Below, piece by piece: positions 1-4,644 of a stretch of 6,832 nt of DNA (position 1 is its first letter; each line of letters opens with the position of its first letter). The stretch comes from an uncultured Oscillospiraceae bacterium. Lineage in GTDB: Bacteria > Bacillota > Clostridia > Oscillospirales > Ruminococcaceae. A program made the position numbers and the translations under genes. The stretch covers positions 1 through 6,832 of the forward strand of contig CAJTVI010000102.1 in the NCBI GenBank assembly GCA_910579545.1, written 5' to 3'. The notes below the pieces were generated by a model, which saw nothing but the letters and a program-made list of their open reading frames with translations, did no database searches and was not told where the DNA came from.

Positions 1-2
1 CC

Positions 3-608
3 CGCCGTATCCGCCGGGCCGTTGGGCAGGAACTGCCCATCCTGCTGATCTCGGCCTACGACTGGAGCGAGATCGAGGAGGAGGCGCGGGCGGCCGGTAT
101 CGACGGTTTTATCTCAAAGCCGCTCTTTAAATCCACCCTGTTTTATGGGCTCAAGCCCTTTGTGGGCCAGCAGGTCCCCGGCGAGCAGACCCCCCCGCCC
201 ACCCACCGGGAGGTGAGTTTTGCGGGCCGGCGGATCCTGGTGGCCGAGGACAACGAGCTCAACTGGGAGATCGCCCACGAGCTGCTGTCCGAGATGGATA
301 TGGAGTTGGATTGGGCCGAAAACGGCAAGGTCTGCGCAGAGAAGTTCGGCGCGTCGCCGGTGGGGTATTATGACGCGATTTTGATGGATCTGCGCATGCC
401 GGTGATGACCGGGTATGAGGCCACCGAGGCGATCCGCGCCATGCAGCGCCCGGACGCGGACATCCCCATCATTGCCATGACGGCCGACGCCTTTGCCGAG
501 GACGCCAAAAAGTGCCTGGAGTGCGGCATGAACGCCCATATTGCCAAGCCGATCGACATAAAGGATGTGGCAAGGGAGCTGGAACGCTACATGAAGCCCA
601 AGGCCTGA
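3..608 (+). CDS. C-terminal part of a tandem-receiver signalling protein, probably a hybrid histidine kinase (5' truncated)
   Basis: The frame is open from the first complete codon at base 3, so the gene begins outside the window; 201 residues are visible. Residues 1-47 are the second half of a receiver domain: the conserved Ser is in LISAYD (S17) and the Lys in ISKP (K39). A Pro/Thr-rich linker (about 48-76) leads to a complete receiver (about 77-197) with the acidic pair in VAEDNELN (E82, D83), phosphoacceptor D129 in LMDLRMP, Thr160 in MTAD and Lys182 in AKP. The protein ends right after this receiver, with no output or Hpt domain. Two C-terminal receivers are typical of hybrid sensor kinases, where phosphate passes from the kinase to a receiver and on to a separate Hpt protein. 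The kinase core is not visible, so a stand-alone multi-receiver protein or another fusion is possible. A GTG at 162 is in frame but lies inside the continuous domain architecture and is not a start. Confidence 0.85.
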   Translation, partial: RRIRRAVGQELPILLISAYDWSEIEEEARAAGIDGFISKPLFKSTLFYGLKPFVGQQVPGEQTPPPTHREVSFAGRRILVAEDNELNWEIAHELLSEMDMELDWAENGKVCAEKFGASPVGYYDAILMDLRMPVMTGYEATEAIRAMQRPDADIPIIAMTADAFAEDAKKCLECGMNAHIAKPIDIKDVARELERYMKPKA

Positions 609-702
609 CCGCCTTTGCGGCCCGGCCGGGAGGCTTTGCCCCGCTCAACCCGTTTGCCCCCCGCCGGGGGCGGGCGGTTTGCATAAAAAATTTTCTGGGC
701 CA

Positions 703-726
703 TGGCGGCGATCCCTACCGCCGCCA
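703..726 (+). other. Perfect 8-bp hairpin in the bactofilin leader
   Basis: TGGCGGCG (703-710) and CGCCGCCA (719-726) are perfect reverse complements around the 8-base loop ATCCCTAC. The hairpin ends 35 bases before the bactofilin ATG and has no following T run, so it is not a typical intrinsic terminator. It could stabilise the 5' end of the mRNA or affect translation; this is inferred. Just upstream (about 680-695) is the only AT-rich patch of the gap, TGCATAAAAAATTTT. It could hold a weak extended -10, but I see no convincing -35. Confidence 0.45.
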
Positions 727-761
727 GCCACCAGATCAACAAAGAAAGGACGGAAGGAACA

Positions 762-1442
762 ATGGCTTTTTTTAAGAGCAGGAGCGACGACTACACGATT
801 GGTCAGAGCGACGACACGATGGATGTGATGATGCCCGCGCGCAGCCCGGCGGCCGACCCCGCCCCCGCGCCCCAGCCGGAGGAGCAGCCCCCGGTGGTGC
901 TGGTGCCGCAGCGCACCACCCTGGGCGCCGAGACCAAGATCAAGGGGGATATCGCGTCCAAGGAGGCCATGGTGATCGATGGGCGTGTGGAGGGCAACAT
1001 CGTTTGCTCAAAGCAGGTCACGGTTTCGGGCTCGGTCGTGGGCAATATCAATTGTGAGTCGTTTGCGCTCAATGGCGGCACGGTCAAGGGCAATCTGGAG
1101 TGCACCGGTTCCGCCCGCCTGGCCGAGGGCAGCCTGCTGGAGGGCAACGTAAAATCGCAGGAGTTTTCGCTGGGCGGCACCCTCAAGGGGGACGCCAACA
1201 TCACCGGCCTTGCAAGCCTGTTCAGCGTAAAGGCCTGCATGGAGGGTGACCTCACCGCCGGCAAGATCAGCATCTCGGAGGGCGCTACCATGTTTGGCAA
1301 GGTGGAGATGACCCGCCCCAAGGAGGCCCCGGCCCCCAAGCGTGAGGCCCCCGCCAAGCCGGCCGCCCCGGCCGCTCCGGCTGCCCCGCAGCCGCAAAAG
1401 CCCCAGGCCGCCCCCGCGCCCAGCGCTGAGCCCAAAAAGTAA
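762..1442 (+). CDS. Bactofilin family protein (polymer-forming cytoskeletal protein, DUF583)
   Basis: The product is 226 residues. Residues 1-52 are a low-complexity, Asp- and Pro-rich head. About 53-183 form the bactofilin core: short repeats with alternating hydrophobic residues and conserved Gly, such as TKIKGDI, GRVEGNI, GSVVGNI, GTVKGNL, SLLEGNV and GTLKGDA, expected to fold as a right-handed beta-helix. Residues 184-226 are an Ala/Pro/Lys-rich disordered tail ending in PKK. Bactofilins polymerise without nucleotides into filaments or sheets, often at the membrane, and act in cell shape, wall-enzyme localisation or polarity. The job here is unknown; no M23 peptidase, a common partner, lies in the window. 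The ATG at 762 is chosen because GAAAGGA (744-750) and GGAAGGA (752-758) precede it and the protein starts with the typical short MAFFK. An in-frame ATG at 702 lies at the hairpin base without a ribosome site. A terminator follows the stop by 42 bases. Confidence 0.93.
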   Translation: MAFFKSRSDDYTIGQSDDTMDVMMPARSPAADPAPAPQPEEQPPVVLVPQRTTLGAETKIKGDIASKEAMVIDGRVEGNIVCSKQVTVSGSVVGNINCESFALNGGTVKGNLECTGSARLAEGSLLEGNVKSQEFSLGGTLKGDANITGLASLFSVKACMEGDLTAGKISISEGATMFGKVEMTRPKEAPAPKREAPAKPAAPAAPAAPQPQKPQAAPAPSAEPKK

Positions 1443-1484
1443 CCGATAGAGCCGGACGGCAGACGCCGCAGGCAAAACCGATCG

Positions 1485-1522
1485 CCAGCGCCCCCTTTGC
1501 ATAAAGGGGCGGCGCTGGTTTT
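1485..1522 (+). terminator. Rho-independent terminator after the bactofilin gene
   Basis: CCAGCGCC (1485-1492) pairs with GGCGCTGG (1511-1518). CCCTTT (1493-1498) pairs with AAAGGG (1503-1508), leaving a 2-base bulge (1509-1510) and the tetraloop GCAT. The 14-bp stem is followed at once by TTTT (1519-1522). The position 42 bases after the bactofilin stop suits a transcript end and separates this gene from the Bce module. Confidence 0.85.
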
Positions 1523-1565
1523 AGGTTACCCTTTGGGAGGGCAAGCGGCCCATAAAAGATCAAAA

Positions 1566-1617
1566 GGCCCCAAAAAAGCAGCAGGCTCCGAAAGGATTTT
1601 TGGGGCCTGCTCGTTTT
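1566..1617. terminator. Second terminator-like region with two mutually exclusive stems, possibly bidirectional
   Basis: GGCCCCAAAAA (1566-1576) pairs perfectly with TTTTTGGGGCC (1597-1607). Read on the - strand this 11-bp stem is followed by TTTT, making a typical terminator of leftward transcription. On the + strand AGCAGGC (1580-1586) can instead pair with GCCTGCT (1605-1611), with an inner TCC-GAAA-GGA hairpin (1587-1596), followed by CG and TTTT (1614-1617). The two stems share bases 1605-1607 and cannot form fully together. It may be a back-up or two-way terminator; an attenuator-like switch before the regulator gene is possible but unproven. Confidence 0.5.
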
Positions 1618-1666
1618 ATTCATAGAGCATTTATAAAGGCATTTTTGCGGCGGGCGCGGTTTAACT

Positions 1667-1705
1667 GGCTTTTAAACGGCTTTTAAGCGGCCCTTGTTTA
1701 AAGCC
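1667..1705 (+). promoter_or_regulatory. Candidate regulator site: direct repeat GGCTTTTAA spaced 11 bp, plus inverted copy
   Basis: GGCTTTTAA occurs at 1667-1675 and again at 1678-1686, with starts 11 bp apart, about one helical turn. With flanks the units are GGCTTTTAAACGG (1667-1679) and GGCTTTTAAGCGG (1678-1690). A near-match GGCATTTTTGCGG is at 1638-1650, and an inverted copy TTAAAGCC at 1698-1705. Repeats with 11-bp spacing are a known operator form for OmpR/PhoB-family regulators, and the cluster lies 77-115 bp before the regulator start. A binding site is inferred; which protein binds is unknown, and the motif differs from the BceR-type operator before the ATPase gene. Confidence 0.4.
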
Positions 1706-1781
1706 GGCGCGGCCTGCCCAAAACAGGGCTTATGCCTCGCCCAGTGCGGCCCGGGGCAGAACAAAAGGGGAGGATGGGGCA

Positions 1782-2453
1782 GTGTACAAGATTTTTTTGG
1801 TGGAGGACGACCTTACCATTGCGCGGGAAATTGCGGCCCATCTCGGGGCGCAGGGCTTTGAGGTGCAGGCGGCCGAGGATTTCAGGGATGTGACCGCCGC
1901 CTTTGCCGCGGCCGCGCCCCATCTGGTTTTGATGGACATCACCCTGCCCTTTTACAGCGGCTATTACTGGTGCGCCCAGATCCGGGCGGTCTCGCAGGTG
2001 CCGATCCTGTTTTTGTCCAGCGCGGCGGACAACATGAACATCGTGATGGCGGTGAACATGGGGGGCGACGACTTTTTGGCCAAGCCCTTTGATTTGGGGG
2101 TGCTGGTGGCCAAGATCCAGGCCCTTTTGCGCCGTGCCTATGATTTTGGCGGCCCGGCCGACCTTTTGCAGCGGGGGGAGGCGGTGCTGGACCTTGGCGC
2201 CGGCAACCTGAACTGGCGCGGCCAGAGCCTGGAACTGACCAAAAACGAGCTGCGCATCCTCAAGGTGCTGTTTGAGGCCAAGGGCAAGGTGGTAAGCCGG
2301 GACGCCCTGATGGCCAGCCTTTGGGCAACCGACTGCTATATCGACGACAACACCCTTACGGTCAACGTGGCCCGGCTGCGCAAAAAGCTTGAGGGCATTG
2401 GGCTGGAGGGGATGATCCGCACCAAAAAGGGGATGGGCTACCAGGTGGAATGA
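1782..2453 (+). CDS. bceR: BceR-like response regulator, OmpR/PhoB family
   Basis: The protein is 223 residues, normal for the family. The receiver (about 1-118) has the acidic cluster E8-D9-D10, phosphoacceptor D52 in LVLMDITLP, the switch Ser in FLSS (S79) and K101 in LAKPF. The segment YYWCAQIR followed by VPILFLSS resembles BceR of Bacillus. The C-terminal winged helix (about 145-223) contains LTKNELRILKVL, the recognition-helix region DNTLTVNVARLRKKL and the wing IRTKKGMGYQV. It should bind DNA as a phosphorylated dimer and activate the transporter genes downstream, where a perfect BceR-type operator is present. The start is GTG at 1782: GGGGAGG (1767-1773) lies 8 bases upstream and the product then begins MYKIFLVEDD. 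An ATG at 1774 is out of frame. The partner kinase follows after 118 bp. The Bce-type assignment is strong; strict orthology to B. subtilis bceR is not shown. Confidence 0.92.
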   Translation: MYKIFLVEDDLTIAREIAAHLGAQGFEVQAAEDFRDVTAAFAAAAPHLVLMDITLPFYSGYYWCAQIRAVSQVPILFLSSAADNMNIVMAVNMGGDDFLAKPFDLGVLVAKIQALLRRAYDFGGPADLLQRGEAVLDLGAGNLNWRGQSLELTKNELRILKVLFEAKGKVVSRDALMASLWATDCYIDDNTLTVNVARLRKKLEGIGLEGMIRTKKGMGYQVE

Positions 2454-2571
2454 CTGGGGGCTGCCAAAATGTCAGCGAAAAAACAGCGCCAAAACGGCGA
2501 AAACACGGCGGAGAGCAGGCAAAAGCCAAACAAAGCCCGCCCCGCCGCAGCAATAAAGGGGAGGATGGCCG
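2454..2571 (+). other. 118-bp A-rich spacer between regulator and kinase genes
   Basis: The spacer is A-rich and C/G-rich but poor in T. It has no clear terminator, no strong promoter and no BceR-type box. It ends in the ribosome site AAAGGGGAGG (2555-2564), 7 bases before the kinase ATG. Two frames open here (ATG at 2450, overlapping the regulator stop, and ATG at 2469) run far into the kinase gene, have no usable ribosome site and look spurious. The regulator and kinase are probably co-transcribed across it. Confidence 0.45.
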
Positions 2572-3549
2572 ATGCTTTTTTACTGGAAGGACCGGGCGCT
2601 GCGCTGGTGGCTTTTGGCCGGCTGCGGCGCGATTTTTGCGCTCGTGTTTGCCCTGTACGACCTGCCGGTGCAGGCGGTGGGGTATGCGGCGCTGCTTTGC
2701 GCGGCGCTGCTGGCGGGGTATGGGGTGCTGGGCAGCCTGCACTACCGCGCCAAGCACCAAAAATTGCAGCAGGCGCAAAACAGCATTGGCATTACGCTGG
2801 ACGTTTTGCCGCCGGCGGACAGCCAGTTGGAGCAGGACTACCAGCAGCTGTTAAGCGTTTTGAGCGCCGAAAAAGCCAGCGCGGTGCTGGCGGCGGACGA
2901 GGCGCAAACCGAGCTGGTGGATTACTTTACCCTCTGGGCGCACCAAATCAAGACCCCCATTGCCGCCATGAGCCTGCTTTTGCAGGGGGAGCGCCCGCCC
3001 GAGCCGGCCGAAATTTCGGAGCAGCTGTTCCAGATCGAGGAATATGTGGGCATGGTGCTCTCCTACCTGCGCCTGGGCAGCGAGAGCAGCGACCTTGTGC
3101 TGCGCGCTTACGAGCTGGACGATATTTTGCGGCAGGCCGTGCGCAAGTACGCAAAGCTGTTTATCCGCAAAAAGCTGGCCCTTGTGTACGAGCCGGTGGG
3201 CCGCACGGTGGTCACCGATGAAAAATGGCTGCTGTTTGTGGTGGAGCAGCTGCTTTCCAACGCCATCAAGTACACCCCCAAGGGCAGCGTGAGCCTGCTG
3301 GTGGAGGGGGACGAACTGCTCATCCGGGATACCGGCATCGGCATTACCCCCGAGGACCTGCCCCGGGTGGGCGAAAAGGGCTTTACCGGCTACAACGGCC
3401 GCACCGACAAAAAGGCCACCGGCATCGGGCTGTACCTCTGCCGCCAGGTGCTGCAAAAGTTAGGGCACGGCTTTCGGATCGAGTCGGCCCCCGGCAGGGG
3501 CACCACCGTGGCCATTGGGCTTTTCCGCAGCCTGGACACCCGCGATTAA
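2572..3549 (+). CDS. bceS: BceS-like intramembrane-sensing histidine kinase
   Basis: The protein is 325 residues, close to the usual 330-340 of this class. Two membrane helices (about 11-29 and 35-56) are joined by a loop of only about six residues (YDLPVQ), so there is no extracellular sensor domain. The dimerisation and phosphotransfer helix has LWAHQIKTPI with H124 as phosphoacceptor. The catalytic domain shows the N box EQLLSNAIKYT (N230), G1 box IRDTGIGI (D253), the F-box region GEKGFTGYNGR and G2 box ATGIGLYL. In this family the kinase gets its stimulus from the BceAB-type transporter rather than from the drug, and phosphorylates the cognate BceR-type regulator. The ATG at 2572 has a 7-base spacing from AAAGGGGAGG and gives a normal N terminus (MLFYWKDRALRWW). 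An out-of-frame ATG at 2565 lies beside the ribosome site. No T-tailed terminator follows the stop, so some read-through into the ATPase gene is possible. Confidence 0.93.
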   Translation: MLFYWKDRALRWWLLAGCGAIFALVFALYDLPVQAVGYAALLCAALLAGYGVLGSLHYRAKHQKLQQAQNSIGITLDVLPPADSQLEQDYQQLLSVLSAEKASAVLAADEAQTELVDYFTLWAHQIKTPIAAMSLLLQGERPPEPAEISEQLFQIEEYVGMVLSYLRLGSESSDLVLRAYELDDILRQAVRKYAKLFIRKKLALVYEPVGRTVVTDEKWLLFVVEQLLSNAIKYTPKGSVSLLVEGDELLIRDTGIGITPEDLPRVGEKGFTGYNGRTDKKATGIGLYLCRQVLQKLGHGFRIESAPGRGTTVAIGLFRSLDTRD

Positions 3550-3671
3550 GGCGCGCAAGGCAGGCGGCGGGCTTGGCGTAAACCAGCGGCTGCGCGGTCC
3601 GGCCCGCGGCGGCTGAAAAGGCGGCGCAAAAGGGCGCAGGCCGGATGCGCGGCAGTTCCCGGCGTGGGCTT
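3550..3671. other. GC-rich spacer downstream of the kinase gene
   Basis: This is the first part of the 330-bp gap (3550-3879) between kinase and ATPase genes. It is rich in short G/C runs that can pair in many weak ways, but I find no stem with a T tail, no supported open frame on either strand and no promoter. The rest of the gap is annotated separately as operator, promoter and leader. Confidence 0.4.
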
Positions 3672-3707
3672 CTTACAAAACTGTAAGGCCGCCGGGCTTT
3701 TTTGTAA
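3672..3707 (+). promoter_or_regulatory. BceR-type operator: perfect inverted repeat plus a second half-site
   Basis: CTTACAAAACTGTAAG (3672-3687) is a perfect 6-bp inverted repeat with a 4-base spacer and contains TTACA-N4-TGTAA. This matches the published BceR-like consensus TNACA-N4-TGTAA exactly. A second TGTAA lies at 3703-3707, exactly 21 bp (two helical turns) after the first TGTAA and on the same face. Its left arm is replaced by GGGCT, so it is only a half-site. A strong main site with a weaker secondary site nearer the promoter is known for BceR-like regulators. The position, just upstream of a promoter lacking a -35, fits an activator site for the transporter genes. I found no second full copy by eye. 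Confidence 0.8.
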
Positions 3708-3738
3708 GCCCGCGCCATGGCGGGCAGGGGCCCCGGCC

Positions 3739-3747
3739 TGCTATGAT
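3739..3747 (+). promoter_or_regulatory. Extended -10 promoter of the transporter operon, -35 missing
   Basis: TGCTATGAT (3739-3747) is an extended -10 element (TG-N-TATGAT). The -35 position 17 bp upstream (about 3719-3724) reads GGCGGG, nothing like TTGACA, as expected for a promoter needing an activator. The second TGTAA half-site ends 11 bp before this -35 position. A start near 3754 would give a leader of about 126 bases. An alternative -10, TATAAA at 3839-3844, has a worse -35 and lies far from the operator. Confidence 0.55.
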
Positions 3748-3753
3748 GGGTTT

Positions 3754-3879
3754 GCAGCCGGAACCTGCCCCATTGCGGCGCAGGGCCCGGCGCAAAAAAC
3801 ACGCGGCGCTGCGGCTGCAGGCAACCGGATGCCCGGTGTATAAATTGCACAGCGCGCAGCGGCGGGAGGGGGCCTTTTT
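3754..3879 (+). other. Predicted 5' leader of the transporter mRNA
   Basis: If transcription starts near 3754, about 126 untranslated bases precede the ATPase gene. GCAGCCG (3754-3760) can pair with CGGCTGC (3812-3818). No T-tailed attenuator and no recognisable riboswitch are seen. A basic open frame of 46 codons from ATG 3743 reaches a TGA at 3881-3883 that overlaps the ATPase GTG. Its ATG lies inside the -10 element and lacks a ribosome site, so it is probably chance. Confidence 0.35.
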
Positions 3880-4644
3880 GTGATCCTACAGGCACGCAAC
3901 ATCAAAAAAATATACGCGGGGCGCTTTGGCACCAACAAGGTGCAGGCGCTGTCCAACGTGTCCTTTTCGGTGGAAACGGGGGAGTACCTTGCCATCATGG
4001 GGGAGTCCGGCAGCGGCAAAACTACCCTGCTCAACATCCTGGCCGCGCTGGACAAACCCACCAGCGGGCAGGTTCTGCTGGGCGGGCAGGATATTTTTTC
4101 CATCCGCGAAAGCTCGCTTTCCGCCTTCCGGCGGGACAACCTCGGCTTTGTTTTTCAGGATTTTAACCTTCTGGACAACCTCAATTTGCAGGACAACATC
4201 TTTTTGCCGCTGGTGCTGGCAAACCAGCCCTATGCCGAGATGCGCCGCCGGCTGGTGCCCATTGCCATGCGGCTGGGCATCCAGGACCTTTTGGACAAAT
4301 ACCCCTACGAGGTCTCCGGCGGGCAAAAGCAGCGGGCGGCGGTGGCCCGTGCCCTGATCACAAGCCCGCAGCTGGTGCTGGCCGACGAGCCCACCGGCGC
4401 GCTGGATTCCAAATCCACCGACGAGCTGCTGGCCCTGTTTGAGGAGATCAACCGGGAGGGCCAAACGGTGCTCATGGTCACCCACAGTGTAAAGGCGGCC
4501 AGCCACGCCGGCCGGGTGCTCTTTTTGCGGGACGGCGAGGTCTACCACCAGATTTACCGCGGCGGCATGAGCGGCAACGCCTTTTACAGCGCCATTTCGG
4601 ACGCGCTGACCACCATGATGACGGGCGGTGGGCACAATGGGTAA
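3880..4644 (+). CDS. bceA: BceA-like ABC transporter ATP-binding protein (peptide-antibiotic resistance)
   Basis: The protein is 254 residues, the normal length for a BceA/MacB-type ATPase. Walker A is GESGSGKTT (41-49), the Q-loop Gln is Q93 in FVFQDFNLLDNL, the signature is VSGGQKQR (145-152), Walker B is LVLADEP (165-171, catalytic E170), the D-loop is ALDS and the switch His is H202 in MVTHS. All residues needed for ATP hydrolysis are present. It should act at the inner face of the membrane as a dimer driving the FtsX-type permease encoded next. BceAB-type transporters free lipid II cycle intermediates from peptide antibiotics such as bacitracin or some lantibiotics; the drug here is unknown. 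The start is GTG at 3880: GGGAGGGGG (3864-3872) lies 7 bases upstream and the product begins MILQARNIKKIY. The gene overlaps the permease gene by 8 bases. Regulation is probably by the BceR-type operator upstream. Confidence 0.94.
   Translation: MILQARNIKKIYAGRFGTNKVQALSNVSFSVETGEYLAIMGESGSGKTTLLNILAALDKPTSGQVLLGGQDIFSIRESSLSAFRRDNLGFVFQDFNLLDNLNLQDNIFLPLVLANQPYAEMRRRLVPIAMRLGIQDLLDKYPYEVSGGQKQRAAVARALITSPQLVLADEPTGALDSKSTDELLALFEEINREGQTVLMVTHSVKAASHAGRVLFLRDGEVYHQIYRGGMSGNAFYSAISDALTTMMTGGGHNG

Larger units (their letters stand above)
1443..1781. other. 339-bp gene-free stretch between bactofilin and the Bce-type regulator gene
   Basis: No supported gene lies here. The stretch holds the terminator at 1485-1522, the two-stem hairpin region at 1566-1617, an AT-rich patch with TATAAA at 1632-1637 (a possible -10, but no good -35 at the right distance), the direct-repeat cluster at 1667-1705, and the ribosome site of the next gene. 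The promoter of the regulator-kinase pair should lie between about 1618 and 1765, but I cannot assign it with confidence. The copy of TNACA-N4-TGTAA expected for BceR self-control is absent from this stretch. Confidence 0.6.

Noticed and set aside
653..680. G/C hairpin CCCCCGCCGGGGG after the receiver gene as a terminator
   Set aside because: Only a short 5-bp stem with a 3-base loop and no T run after it; the following TTTGCATAAAA is not a terminator tail.
803..1435. Leftward open frame of 210 codons opposite bactofilin
   Set aside because: Gly/Ala-rich mirror of the Ala/Pro tail and beta-helix repeats; no start signals.
1285..1623. Leftward open frame of 112 codons starting in the terminator region, with a hydrophobic N terminus
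   Set aside because: No ribosome site, it begins inside terminator hairpins, and its second half is the antisense of bactofilin; the hydrophobic start comes from hairpin sequence.
2450..2854. Basic open frame whose ATG overlaps the regulator stop (ATGA)
   Set aside because: The overlap looks like coupling, but the AGGTGGA before it directly abuts the ATG, and the frame runs about 280 bases into the kinase gene in another frame with no recognisable protein.
2469..3221. Rightward open frame of 250 codons overlapping the kinase start
   Set aside because: No ribosome site, almost entirely overlapped by the well-supported kinase gene, and Ala/Gly/Arg-rich as expected of a GC-rich shadow frame.
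3839..3844. TATAAA as the main -10 of the transporter promoter
   Set aside because: No fitting -35, and it would place the operator about 165 bp from the start; the extended -10 at 3739-3747 fits better.
3743..3883. 46-codon basic leader peptide before the ATPase gene
   Set aside because: Its ATGs lie inside the -10 element, so the predicted transcript would not include them, and no ribosome site is present.
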